A DNA stretch of 64,000 nucleotides, taken from positions 1,054,001 through 1,118,000 of the forward strand of contig OZ220688.1 in NCBI GenBank assembly GCA_965116445.1, in the 5' to 3' direction. This DNA comes from Multivorans sp965116445 (GTDB lineage Bacteria; Acidobacteriota; Thermoanaerobaculia; Multivoradales; Multivoraceae). Shown in pieces: positions 42,347 through 51,620 of this stretch. How positions within the stretch are numbered: the stretch's first letter is position 1; every line of letters begins with the position of its first letter. The translations under genes were made by a program, and so were the position numbers. The notes beneath the pieces are model-generated. The model made no database searches. It was not told the origin of the DNA and worked only from the letters and a program-made list of their open reading frames with translations.

Positions 42347-45300
42347 CTACGCGGCGGCCTCGGGGTTGGGCTGGTGCTTCTGGCGGTCGAGCAGCAGGTA
42401 GAGGGCGGGGATCACGATCAGGGTCAGGAGCGTCGAGGTCAGGAGGCCGCCGACCACGGTCAGGGCCATCGGGGTCCGCAGTTCCGCGCCCTCGCCCAGG
42501 CCCAGGGCCATCGGCAGCAGGCCGAGGACGGTGGTCGAGGTCGTCATCAGGATGGGTCGCAGCCGAACCATGCAGGCCTCGAACACCGCGTCGAACTTCG
42601 CTCTGCCGGAGCGCCGCAGACGGTTCGTGTAGTCGATCAGGATGATCGCGTTGTTCACGACGATCCCGGCCAGCAGGATGCCGCCGATCAGGACGACGAT
42701 GCTGACCGGCGTGCTCGTGAGATAGAGGATGCCGATCGCTCCGATCACGGAGAACGGCACGGCGAAGAGGATGACGAACGGGTGGAGCAGCGACTCGAAC
42801 TGCGACGCCATGACGAGGTAGACCATGAACACGGCGAGCAGGATCGCGAGCCGCATGCTGTCGAAGGAGCGTTCCATCTCCTGGCGCTGACCGCCGACCG
42901 AGTAATCGAAGCCGACCGGAAACCGCGTCGAGTCGAGAATCGCCTGAGTGTCGTCCGAGACGCTGCCGAGGTCGCGGCCGAGGATGTTCGCCTCGATCAC
43001 GGCGACCCTGCCGCCGTCGCTGCGCCTGATCTCGGCCGGACCTTCCGTCTCGATGACCTCCGCCACCGCCGACAGGGGCAACGGGGTCGCGCCGCTCTGG
43101 CGGATGTTCAGGTTGCGCAGGTCGCGGACGGAATCGCGGTAGTCCTCGTCCGTCCGTATCCGGACTTCGATGTTCCGGTCCTCGCGGACAATGTCCGTCG
43201 CGATGTCGCCCTGCACCTTCGAGCGGATCACGGCGCCAAGCTGGGCCACGGTGTAGTTCAGGGTGGACAGCCGCTCCCGGTCGAAGACGATCTGCAGCTC
43301 CGGGTTGCCGCCCTCGGTCGACGACTTCACGTCGACCAGACCCTCGACTCCGCGCATTCGCGACGCGACCTGGTCGGCAAGCACTTCGAGCAGCGCCAGG
43401 TTGTGACCCCGAATCTCGACCTCGACCGGGCTCCGGAAGCTGAAGTAGGTCGGTCGTCCGAACCGGTACTTCAGCGAATCGTCCCCGGCCGCCGATCCGG
43501 CGGCGCCGGCGCCCGGCAGGGTCGCCGGAACCGAAGCCGCGCCCGCGACCGGAGGCGCCTGACCGGCGAACGACGCATTCTCCGCGTCGATCAGCTCCCG
43601 GATTTGGCTCATCACGAACTCCTCGCGCTCGGCGTCGATGGGCGGTTCCATTCGGACGTTGACCTGGCCGATGTTCTCGCGTCGCTCGCCCGCGGCGCCC
43701 CCCTGCTCGTTCGACGTGCCGACCACCGAATAGACCGACTGGACTCCGGGAAGCCCACCCACGAACGCGTCCACGGTGGCCAGCCGCCGGTCCGTGACCT
43801 CGAGGCGGCTGCCCGGCGCGAGCTCGGCGTCGACGTAGAACTCGCCCTGGATCAGCTCCGGCACGAGCTCGCTGCCGAGCGAGCCGACGAGCTGAACGCT
43901 CCCCGCCAGAAGCGCTACGGCGACCAGAACGACCAGCGCGGGATGACGAAGCGCTCCGCGAAGGGCGCGGGCGTAGACCGCCGTGATCCCGCGGAGCAGC
44001 GCATCGAAGCCGGCAAGCAACGGCCTGAGCACAAAGGACATGACCGACGCGACGGCGCCAAAGGCGTGCTTGACCGTCAGCGCGACGCCAACTCCGATCG
44101 CGCCCAGGACGGCCGAGACGGCGCGAGTCACCGGGTTGGAGCGGCCGACGCTCGGTGCGGTCTCCACCGCTTCGCCGGACGCGAAGAACTTTCTGGACGC
44201 GAGCATCGGGATCACGGTCAACGCGACCCCCAGGGACACGAGCAGGGAGAAGGTCACGGTCAATGCCTGATCGCCGAACATCTGTCCCGCGACGCCCTCG
44301 ACGAAAACGATCGGCACGAACACGCAGACCGTTGTGATCGTGCTTGCGATGACCGCGCGGCCGACTTCCGAGGCACCTGCCCGGGCCGCCTCGACGACGC
44401 CGAGGCCCTGGTCCCGCCGGCGCTGGATCGCTTCCAGGACGACGATCGAGTTGTCCAGCAGGAGTCCGATGCCGAGCGTGATGCCGCCGAGCGACATGAT
44501 GTTCAGCGAGACGCCTGCGACGTACATCAGGAAGAACGTCGCGACGACGGAGACCGGAATCGAGATGCCGATGATCAGCGTCTTCGGGGCGCTGCGCAGG
44601 AACAGGAAGAGAACGACGATCGCGAGCGAGCCGCCGATCAGGGCGGTCTGGATGACCGCCGACACCGAGTCGCGGATGTAGCGCGACTGATCGGCCAGAA
44701 GGCTCAGTTCGAGTTGGGGATCGATCTCCCGGAGATCCCGCTCGAGCTCCTCCACCCGGTCGAGAACGGCGGAGGCGACGGTCACCGTGTTCGTGCCGCC
44801 CTCCTTGTAGACCGCGATCTCGACGGCCTCGCTGCCGTCGATGCGGGTGATCACCTCCCGTTCCCTGGCGCCCTGGTAGACGCGGGCGATGTCCTCGAGG
44901 CGGACGATCGCGCCCTGGGAGCGGTCGATCACGATCTCGCGCATCTCCTCCGGACGCAGGAGCTCGTTGATCGTCCGCACGAGGTAGTCCGTCTGGCCGT
45001 CGCGCAGCCGGCCGCCGGTCAGGTTCACGTTCTCCTGGGCCAGCCGGTTCATCACCTGGTTCATCGTGAGCCCGAGGCTGGTCAGGCGGCGCTCGTCGAT
45101 ATCGACCTGGATCTCTTCTTCGAGCCCGCCGCTGACGACGACCGCGGCCACGCCTTCCAGGCGCTCCAGCTTCCGCTTCAGGTCCTCCTCCGCCAGGAGG
45201 CGAAGCGCAATCAGGTTGCTGCCGCCACCCGCGAGGCCCATCCGCAGGATGGGATCGAGCGAGGGGTCGTAGCGCAGCAGGACCGGCCGCTCGGCCTCGA

Positions 45301-45655
45301 TCGGCAACCGCACCTGATCCAGCCGCTCGCGGACGTCGAGCGACGCGAAGTCCATGTTCGTGCCCCAGGAGAACTCCAGCGTGACCTCGCTGATGTCGGC
45401 CCGGGAGCTGGAGATCACCCGGTTCACGCCGTTCACCACGCCGACCGCGTCCTCGACCGGCCGGGTGATCAGGTTCTCCATCTCGACCGGCGCCGCGCCC
45501 TCGTACTCCGTCTGGACCGTAAGCGACGGGTACGTGATGTCCGGCAGCAGGTCGACCGCGAGATCGCGAAATGCGACGCCGCCGAAGACCACCGCCGCCA
45601 GCGCGAAGATGAACACGGTGACCGGTCGCCGGGTGGCGAAGGAAACGACCTTCAT
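42347..45655 (-). CDS. RND efflux transporter permease (second of the operon)
   Basis: 1102 residues from ATG at 45655. AcrB-type permease with twelve membrane helices and two large periplasmic loops. It begins VVSFATRRPVTVFIFALAAV. The TM4 region is GLLLDNSIVVLEAIQRR: the AcrB proton-relay pair Asp407-Asp408 is represented by Asp-Asn, as in many HAE-1-like pumps outside Enterobacteria. Near the end are FMVYLVMASQFESLLHPFVI and RLRPILMTTSTTVLGLLPMAL. It is encoded 40 bp after the adaptor gene. No outer-membrane channel gene is in the operon. Confidence 0.94.
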   Translation of the reverse strand: MKVVSFATRRPVTVFIFALAAVVFGGVAFRDLAVDLLPDITYPSLTVQTEYEGAAPVEMENLITRPVEDAVGVVNGVNRVISSSRADISEVTLEFSWGTNMDFASLDVRERLDQVRLPIEAERPVLLRYDPSLDPILRMGLAGGGSNLIALRLLAEEDLKRKLERLEGVAAVVVSGGLEEEIQVDIDERRLTSLGLTMNQVMNRLAQENVNLTGGRLRDGQTDYLVRTINELLRPEEMREIVIDRSQGAIVRLEDIARVYQGAREREVITRIDGSEAVEIAVYKEGGTNTVTVASAVLDRVEELERDLREIDPQLELSLLADQSRYIRDSVSAVIQTALIGGSLAIVVLFLFLRSAPKTLIIGISIPVSVVATFFLMYVAGVSLNIMSLGGITLGIGLLLDNSIVVLEAIQRRRDQGLGVVEAARAGASEVGRAVIASTITTVCVFVPIVFVEGVAGQMFGDQALTVTFSLLVSLGVALTVIPMLASRKFFASGEAVETAPSVGRSNPVTRAVSAVLGAIGVGVALTVKHAFGAVASVMSFVLRPLLAGFDALLRGITAVYARALRGALRHPALVVLVAVALLAGSVQLVGSLGSELVPELIQGEFYVDAELAPGSRLEVTDRRLATVDAFVGGLPGVQSVYSVVGTSNEQGGAAGERRENIGQVNVRMEPPIDAEREEFVMSQIRELIDAENASFAGQAPPVAGAASVPATLPGAGAAGSAAGDDSLKYRFGRPTYFSFRSPVEVEIRGHNLALLEVLADQVASRMRGVEGLVDVKSSTEGGNPELQIVFDRERLSTLNYTVAQLGAVIRSKVQGDIATDIVREDRNIEVRIRTDEDYRDSVRDLRNLNIRQSGATPLPLSAVAEVIETEGPAEIRRSDGGRVAVIEANILGRDLGSVSDDTQAILDSTRFPVGFDYSVGGQRQEMERSFDSMRLAILLAVFMVYLVMASQFESLLHPFVILFAVPFSVIGAIGILYLTSTPVSIVVLIGGILLAGIVVNNAIILIDYTNRLRRSGRAKFDAVFEACMVRLRPILMTTSTTVLGLLPMALGLGEGAELRTPMALTVVGGLLTSTLLTLIVIPALYLLLDRQKHQPNPEAAA

Positions 45656-45695
45656 GACTTGTTACCTGCTCGGGCGTCCGCTACGCGACATCCGA

Positions 45696-47240
45696 TCAGC
45701 CCCGCGGCCGGCCCGGAGGGCCGCCCTGCGCTTCGTTTCGGCGGCCGCCGCCCGAGGGTCTTCCCGGCGGCGCCTGGCCGCTCCGCATCCGCTCGATGAT
45801 CTGGTCGATCTGCTCTTCGCTCATGCCCCGTTCCTTCATCCGGGCGCGCATCATCTCAATGCGCTCGGGAGTCATTTGGCTCGGATCGAAGCCGCCGGGC
45901 GGTCCGCCGGGGCCACGCGGCGCCGGGGCCGCCTGGCCCGATGCCCCGGAGCCGGATGCCGGCGGGGACGCCGGCGCACCCGGTGTCCGGAGGCCCGATG
46001 CGGGCGGGGACGCCGTCGCACCCGGCGTCGCGGCCCCCGGCGGTCCTTCCCGTTCGAGGATCGTGACCGGCGTCTGGTCCGACAGGCCGTCCTGGCCGAC
46101 GATCACGATGTCCTCGCCCTCGGCAAGTCCCGAAAGCACCTCCAGACTGTCGCTCTCCTCGTAGCCGAGTTCGAGTTCCCGTCGGCGGGCGACCTTGCCG
46201 CCCTGGCCGTCGTCCAACACGACGTACACGGTGTCCGAGGTGCTCTCCAGGACAAGAGCCTGCTTCGGCACGACGACCGCGTTTTCGTGAACGTCCGTCT
46301 CGACGAACACGCTGGCGAACATCCCCGGCCGCAGCCGGCCCTGGCCCTGAACTTCCAGCGTGACCTTCACCGTGCCGGTCGCCGAGTCGACGACAGGGCT
46401 GATCCGCAGCACGCGGGCCGGGAAGCGGTCTTCGGGATACGCCTCGACGGACAGGTACGCGGGTTGATCCAGCTTGAGCCGCGGCAGGTCCTTCTCGGGG
46501 AGCTGAATCGGACAGAGCAGCGGGTCGAAGTCGGAGATCCGGAAGAGCCGTGCGTTGTTCGACACGTACTCGGCGTTCTTGATCACCCGTTCGATGATCA
46601 GGCCGTCGAACGGCGCCCGGATCACGGTGTAGTCCAGGAGGATCTCGGTGCCCACGATCTGGGCGGCCGCAGCGTCGAGGTTCGACTTCGCGAGGTCGTA
46701 CGCCTCCTGGCTGATCACCTCCTCGCGGTAGGACGACTGGGCCCGGTTCCACACCAGTTCCGCCTCGGTCAGGTTGACCCGGGCAATGCCGAGCTGGGCC
46801 TGGATCTCGGCGGCGTCGATGCGCGCCAGCACCTGGCCGGCGCGGACGAAGTCCCCCTCCTCCACGTTCAGTTCGACGATCGGACCCGTCGTCCGGGCCA
46901 CGATGTCGACCTCGTTCTCGGCCTCGAGCGAGCCGTTCGTCTCGAGGAAGTCCGCGATGTCGCGCCGTACGGCGCTCGTCACCCTGACCGGAATCACGGC
47001 GCCGGCCGCGCCGCCAAAGCCGGGCGGCATGCCGCCCGGGAACCCGCCCGGAGGACCGCCGCCCCGCCCTCCCGGGCCAGAGCCTCCGGGCCTGCCGCCC
47101 GGCGGTCCCTGACCGCGAGGATTCTCGCCGCCGGATTCGGCGTTGGACTGCCCGCAGCCGATCACGGCGACACCGAGCGCCGCGACCAGGAAGGCGGCGC
47201 CGGCCAGAAGGCCCGGTCCCACACGTCGTTCTCGTTTCAT
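45696..47240 (-). CDS. RND efflux periplasmic adaptor (HlyD/MFP family), lipoprotein
   Basis: 514 residues from ATG at 47240. Lipobox AVIGC (Cys29), then a Gly/Pro-rich segment (about 35-75). Adaptor domains: barrel-sandwich starts FLETNGSLEAENEVDIVART with lipoyl-like VEEGDFVRAGQVLARID, an alpha-hairpin, then beta-barrel with DYTVIRAPFDGLIIE and TGTVKVTLEVQGQGRLRPGM. The C-terminal tail (about 395-514) is low-complexity. Residues about 405-429 come from two copies of the palindromic repeat. It ends with a Met/Glu-rich helix and Gly-rich end. The start overlaps the RND gene upstream (ATGA). Confidence 0.92.
   Translation of the reverse strand: MKRERRVGPGLLAGAAFLVAALGVAVIGCGQSNAESGGENPRGQGPPGGRPGGSGPGGRGGGPPGGFPGGMPPGFGGAAGAVIPVRVTSAVRRDIADFLETNGSLEAENEVDIVARTTGPIVELNVEEGDFVRAGQVLARIDAAEIQAQLGIARVNLTEAELVWNRAQSSYREEVISQEAYDLAKSNLDAAAAQIVGTEILLDYTVIRAPFDGLIIERVIKNAEYVSNNARLFRISDFDPLLCPIQLPEKDLPRLKLDQPAYLSVEAYPEDRFPARVLRISPVVDSATGTVKVTLEVQGQGRLRPGMFASVFVETDVHENAVVVPKQALVLESTSDTVYVVLDDGQGGKVARRRELELGYEESDSLEVLSGLAEGEDIVIVGQDGLSDQTPVTILEREGPPGAATPGATASPPASGLRTPGAPASPPASGSGASGQAAPAPRGPGGPPGGFDPSQMTPERIEMMRARMKERGMSEEQIDQIIERMRSGQAPPGRPSGGGRRNEAQGGPPGRPRG
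45955..46026 (+). repeat. Two 42-bp-spaced palindromic repeat units (copies D1-D2) inside the adaptor gene
   Basis: Cores at 45955-45984 and 45997-46026, again 42 bp apart. D1 is identical in its 30-bp core to unit B1 at 41469. The host gene reads the opposite strand, in another frame, so the units encode PGAPASPPASG-type peptide here, not DAGGDAGAPG. No stop codon results in either case. Confidence 0.88.
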
Positions 47241-50200
47241 GCCATCTTTCTCCGCGGAACGGTCGTGACCGCCCGCACAACCCGCTGGACGAAGAGCTTC
47301 ACGTCGTCGACCAGGGAATAGACCGTCGGAATCACAAGCAGGGTCAGGAAGGTGGAGGTCGTCAGCCCGCCCAGAATGACGAGGCCCACCGGCGCCCAGA
47401 AGGCCGCGCGCCCCTCGGGCTGGCCGAACACCTCGGGCAGGAAGAAGGGCGCGACCATCGGCGACAGGCCGAGGATCGTCGTGACCGCCGTCATCAGAAT
47501 CGGGCGCAGCCGGTGCTTGCCGCCCAGAACGATCGCGTCGTGGCGGGGAATGCCCTCCCGGCGCAGCCGGTTGATGTGGTCGATCAGGACGATCGCGTTG
47601 TTCACGACAATCCCGGCCAGGATGAGCAACCCCATGTTCGACGAATCGGACCTCGGCTGGCCGGCCAGGTACATGATCAGGCCGACGCCGATGAAGGCGA
47701 AGGGAATGGACAGCATGATCGTGAAGGGTTGGAGGAAGTCCTCGAACAGGGCCGCCATGATCATGTAGATCAGGACGACGGCCAGGATCATCGCCAGCAC
47801 GGCGCGCGAGGCGTCCTCCTCCGCGTCCATGAAGCTCCTGCCGAGCGACCACTCGTAGCCCGGCGGCAGCGGCACGTCGGCAAGCGCCATCTGGACCGGC
47901 CGCCGCAACATGAAGCCCGGGATGCCGCCGGCGGCCGTCGCGTCGATTTCCACCTTGGCGCGGCGGTTCTCCCGCTCGACCTCGGACGGACCGCTCTGCA
48001 CGTCGAAGGAGGCGAGGCTCGCGATCGGCAGCGTGACCGCGGCCGACTCGTCGTCCGGGTCCGACACGAGGACCGGCATCTTCCGCAACTGGTCGAGCGT
48101 CTCGCGGTCCTCTTCCCGGTACTGCATGACCATGCCGATCTCACGGTCCGCCGTCTTGAACCAGGCCAGCGACCGGCTGGACAGGGCGCCGTTCACCGTC
48201 ATCGCGACCGCCTGACTCGACAGCCCGCCCTGCAGGGCCCGCTCGCGGTTGACCGACACCCGGATCTCGTCGTCGCCGCTTTCGAACGAGTTGTCCACGT
48301 CGCCGACCATGGGAAGCTGGTTCAGGCGGTCCGTGATCCGCGGCACGAGGAGTTCGAGAATGTCCACGTCGTCCCCGATCAGTTCGACCTCCACGCCGGC
48401 ACTTCCGGAGCCCGGCGGGCCGAACTCGGTCCGGGCCAGCTTGAACTGGACGCCGACCCGCTGCGGCATCGCCTCCCGGATGCGCTCCGTGACCTCGTCG
48501 GTCGAGAGTTCGGAGACTTCCTCCGGCTTGAGATAGACCTCGAACCGGTTGCCGCGGCCGTAGCCCCGGCTCCGACCGCCGCCGCGACGCACCTGGTGGG
48601 CGATGTCCGCGATCTCCCACTCGTCGCGCCTGGAATCGAGCATCGTGTAGACCTCGTCGTAGAGGTCCAGACGCTCGTCCATCCCCATCTGCCGCGGCGT
48701 CTCGACGAAGACGGTCAGCGACCTGCCCTGGGACGGCTGGCTGAAGCTCCGCTCGATGTTGTTGTAGAGCACCCAGGAACCCCAGAGCAGCGCTCCGATG
48801 AACACGGTGAACAGGAAGCGGTGGCGGAGGGTGAATCCCAGCGTCGCGCCGTACAGTTCGCTGACGCGGTCGAGCAGCTTGAAGCGGCGCTTGCTCTCCG
48901 ACTTGAGCAGGATCGCCGCAATCATCGGCACGACGGTCAGCGAAATGACCAGCGATCCGAGCATCACGACGCACACGGTCGTGCCGACGTCGCCCATGAA
49001 ACGGGAGAACCGGCCCGAGCCGCCGCCGCCGAAGAAGATGAGCGGCACGAACACGCACATCGTCGTCATCGTGGAGCAGATGATCGGCATCGCCACGTCG
49101 CTGGCGCCTCCCAGGGCGGCGCGCCGCGCGTTGGCGCCGAGCTCCTGGCGGTGACGGAAGATCGACTCGATCACGACGATCGAGTTGTCGAGCAACATCC
49201 CGATCGCAAGCATCAGCCCCATCAGGCTCATCACGTTCAGCGTGATCTCGGTGATTCCGGCCTGACGCCCGAGGTACATCATGACGAACGTCATGACGAG
49301 GGACAGCGGCACCGCGAGGGCCACCAGCAGCGTGGTCCGGAACTTGCGCAGGAACAGGAACATGAAGACGATCGCCAGGCCGCCGCCGATCAGTCCGCTT
49401 CTGCCCAGTTCGGTCAGCCCCTGACGCACGTCGACGGACGTGTCGTGGAAGTGGCGGAACTCGAGGCCCTCGCCTTCCGGCGTCTGGCGGATCGCTTCCA
49501 GCTCCTCCTTGACCCGGCCGACGACCTCCAGGAGGTTCGCGTCGGAGGCCTTGTTCACGCTCAGGCTGATCGACTCCGTCCCGTTCAGGAAGCTGTACTC
49601 GTACTTGTCCGGATAGCCGAACTTCACGTCCGCGACATCGGACACCCGCAGACCGTCGGCGCGAATCGGCAGCCGGCCAATCTCGTCCGGGGTCTGGAAC
49701 TCGCCGATCGTGCGGACGAGGAGCCGCCGGCTGCCCTCGCGCAGATAGCCGCCCGAAACGTTCACGTGGTTGCTCTGCAGAACCTGCCGCAACTCGCGCA
49801 CGTCCACGCCGTGCGCGATCATCCGGTCCGGCAGCAGTTCGATCCGCAGTTCCCGGCTGAGCATCCCCCAGACTTCCGCCTGGGCGACGCCCTCCAGCCG
49901 CTCGATGCGCGGCAGGAGGACATCCTCCACGAAGTCGTTCAACTCGTCCTGGGTCCAGGGAGCGCTCAGACTGCTTCGGAGCACCGGAATGTCCGTGCTC
50001 TCGAAGCGACGAACGTAGATCTGCTCCACGTCGCTCGGCAGTTCGTTGCGCACCCGGTCGATCCGGTCGCGGACGTCGACGGCGGCGAGTTCCATGTCCG
50101 TCCCGTCGACGAACTCGATGTCGACCGAGGCGGAACTGCTGCTCGCCCGCGAGCGCAGCAACCGGACGCCGTTGATCGTCCCCAGGCTGTCCTCCAGCGG

Positions 50201-50509
50201 CCAGACGATCGACCGCGCGATCTCCTCGGGCGACGACGAGGAGTAGGGCACCCGAACCGAGATGTCCGAGGACTGGAACAGGGGCAGGAACTCGAGCGGC
50301 AGACGGGTCAGGGACAACCAGCCGAGCACCAGGACGCCCAGGGTCGCCATGAACATGGTCACCCGGCGCTCGACGGCGAAGCGGATCAGCGGATTCACGG
50401 AAACGTGCAGGGCCGCCTCCTGCAGAATCTCCTCCTGCTCCTGCTCGGACAGCGCTCCGAGACCGGTCTCCGGCCGTTCCACCGCGTCCCCTTCGTGCTT
50501 CTCGCTCAT
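47237..50509 (-). CDS. RND efflux transporter permease (first of the operon)
   Basis: 1090 residues from ATG at 50509, overlapping the stop of the metal-sensor-like gene. AcrB-type fold, with a short N-terminal cytoplasmic Glu-rich extension (about 1-35) before VNPLIRFAVERRVTMFMATL. The TM4 motif is AIGMLLDNSIVVIESIF; the C-terminal helices show LIYMIMAALFEDFLQPFTIM and RLRPILMTAVTTILGLSPMV. The pump differs in sequence from its neighbour across its length, so the pair may form mixed trimers like MdtBC; this is an inference. The substrate is unknown. Confidence 0.94.
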   Translation of the reverse strand: MSEKHEGDAVERPETGLGALSEQEQEEILQEAALHVSVNPLIRFAVERRVTMFMATLGVLVLGWLSLTRLPLEFLPLFQSSDISVRVPYSSSSPEEIARSIVWPLEDSLGTINGVRLLRSRASSSSASVDIEFVDGTDMELAAVDVRDRIDRVRNELPSDVEQIYVRRFESTDIPVLRSSLSAPWTQDELNDFVEDVLLPRIERLEGVAQAEVWGMLSRELRIELLPDRMIAHGVDVRELRQVLQSNHVNVSGGYLREGSRRLLVRTIGEFQTPDEIGRLPIRADGLRVSDVADVKFGYPDKYEYSFLNGTESISLSVNKASDANLLEVVGRVKEELEAIRQTPEGEGLEFRHFHDTSVDVRQGLTELGRSGLIGGGLAIVFMFLFLRKFRTTLLVALAVPLSLVMTFVMMYLGRQAGITEITLNVMSLMGLMLAIGMLLDNSIVVIESIFRHRQELGANARRAALGGASDVAMPIICSTMTTMCVFVPLIFFGGGGSGRFSRFMGDVGTTVCVVMLGSLVISLTVVPMIAAILLKSESKRRFKLLDRVSELYGATLGFTLRHRFLFTVFIGALLWGSWVLYNNIERSFSQPSQGRSLTVFVETPRQMGMDERLDLYDEVYTMLDSRRDEWEIADIAHQVRRGGGRSRGYGRGNRFEVYLKPEEVSELSTDEVTERIREAMPQRVGVQFKLARTEFGPPGSGSAGVEVELIGDDVDILELLVPRITDRLNQLPMVGDVDNSFESGDDEIRVSVNRERALQGGLSSQAVAMTVNGALSSRSLAWFKTADREIGMVMQYREEDRETLDQLRKMPVLVSDPDDESAAVTLPIASLASFDVQSGPSEVERENRRAKVEIDATAAGGIPGFMLRRPVQMALADVPLPPGYEWSLGRSFMDAEEDASRAVLAMILAVVLIYMIMAALFEDFLQPFTIMLSIPFAFIGVGLIMYLAGQPRSDSSNMGLLILAGIVVNNAIVLIDHINRLRREGIPRHDAIVLGGKHRLRPILMTAVTTILGLSPMVAPFFLPEVFGQPEGRAAFWAPVGLVILGGLTTSTFLTLLVIPTVYSLVDDVKLFVQRVVRAVTTVPRRKMA

Positions 50510-51204
50510 TCACACTCTCCCGGTGATCCGTCGTCGCGACGGCCGCCATGACGCTTGCCTTCGCGGTCATCGTCGTGGTCGTGGTCGTGGTCGCGGGTTC
50601 CCTGGCGCGGTCGCCGGTCCCACAGGTCACGGCGCATCTCGTCGAAACGAAGCGCCTGATCGGGGCGGAGAAGCTCCTCCACCTGAGAATCGAAATCCCT
50701 CTGCATCGCGCAGAACGCGTCTCTCGCCCCGGCCCAGTAGCGGCGGCCGCGGATCATCGCCTCGTCCACGATCGCCGCCAGGGCCTCGACCTGCTCCGGG
50801 TCGAGGTCCAGTCGACGCTTCATTCGTTCCGTGAACCGCGACCTGTGACGCTCAAGCGCACTTGCCAGTTCCGGGCTCGCCGCGTCGGCCGCGTCCAGGT
50901 GCGCCGGTGTTTCCGCCGGCGTCCGGTCCGCGGCGGCTTCCCGCGAGGGGCCTGTCGACTCGCGAACGCCCGAGTCCTCCGCGCCGCCGGAGAGCTCCGC
51001 CTGACTCTCCTCCCAGCCGCGGCAGTCGAAGTGGAGCGGCGGCGGCCGGTCGCCATGCGCTTGCGCCCGGTCCTGCCTCGAAGCTTCGGGGGCGTCCCGT
51101 TCCGCCAGAAGCCGCTCCGCCGCCAGGCCGGCGGCCACGCCGACGACCAGCACGGAGCCGAGGGCGACGCCCATCCACAGCCTTCCGGAACCGTTCGCGA
51201 TCAT
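50506..51204 (-). CDS. Periplasmic heavy-metal-sensor-like protein (Spy/CpxP/CnrX-like)
   Basis: 232 residues from ATG at 51204. One N-terminal membrane anchor (about 10-30), a variable linker, then a helical hairpin (about 112-195) with RSRFTERMKRRLDLDPEQVEAL, which looks like the LTPEQ motif of Spy/CpxP and metal-resistance proteins. The C-terminal tail DHDHDHDDD (205-213) plus nearby His and Cys are likely metal ligands. In CnrYXH-type systems such a protein senses metal in the periplasm and releases the ECF sigma. Start and stop overlap its neighbours by 4 bp each. Confidence 0.75.
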   Translation of the reverse strand: MIANGSGRLWMGVALGSVLVVGVAAGLAAERLLAERDAPEASRQDRAQAHGDRPPPLHFDCRGWEESQAELSGGAEDSGVRESTGPSREAAADRTPAETPAHLDAADAASPELASALERHRSRFTERMKRRLDLDPEQVEALAAIVDEAMIRGRRYWAGARDAFCAMQRDFDSQVEELLRPDQALRFDEMRRDLWDRRPRQGTRDHDHDHDDDREGKRHGGRRDDGSPGECE

Positions 51205-51620
51205 GGCGTCCCCGTCGGGTCATAGAGGACGGCCAGGAGTTCGAAGCCGGCTTCCTCCTCGCTCATCGCCAGGGTCACCACGCCGGCCTCCTCCAGGCCG
51301 GCCGTGAAGGGATCCGGAACCTCCGTGATCGGCGGGGCTTCCGCTCGGGTTTCCTCCGGCGCGGGCGGGGCCCCGGCTCCCAGCGTGATCGCCAGCGCGG
51401 CAACCGCCGCCAGCGCGCCGGCGGGCGCCACGCGAAGCGCCAGCGACCGCCAGGGCGCGGCCTGGGCCCGGCGCTCCAGCCAGACTTCGCGGCGAGCCCG
51501 GAAGCCGGCCATGAAGTCCGGCGCCTCGGGCGGCGCCCCGCACTCCTCTCGCAGACTCCCGAACAGGGCATCCGCGGCCTCACCTGCCTCGACCGGTCGG
51601 CTCGACCTGTCCTCCCTCAT
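51201..51620 (-). CDS. Membrane-bound anti-sigma factor (predicted)
   Basis: 139 residues from ATG at 51620 (GTG at 51623 just before), coupled to the sigma stop as TGATG. A cytoplasmic helical N-terminal part (about 1-60), one membrane helix (about 64-84, VAPAGALAAVAALAITL), and a short periplasmic tail of about 55 residues. There is no zinc-binding HxxxCxxC motif. The position directly after an ECF sigma gene and the topology, not sequence similarity, are the grounds for this call. Confidence 0.7.
   Translation of the reverse strand: MREDRSSRPVEAGEAADALFGSLREECGAPPEAPDFMAGFRARREVWLERRAQAAPWRSLALRVAPAGALAAVAALAITLGAGAPPAPEETRAEAPPITEVPDPFTAGLEEAGVVTLAMSEEEAGFELLAVLYDPTGTP

Noticed and set aside
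42251..45799. An uninterrupted plus-strand frame of about 1180 codons opposite the RND gene
   Set aside because: It is the antisense shadow of the minus-strand RND permease in GC-rich DNA: it is Arg/Asp/His-rich with no domains, while the minus strand encodes a clear RND protein.
47513..50551. A plus-strand frame of about 1010 codons opposite the other RND gene
   Set aside because: Same cause: composition is His/Gln/Asp-rich and featureless, and the opposite strand holds the real gene.
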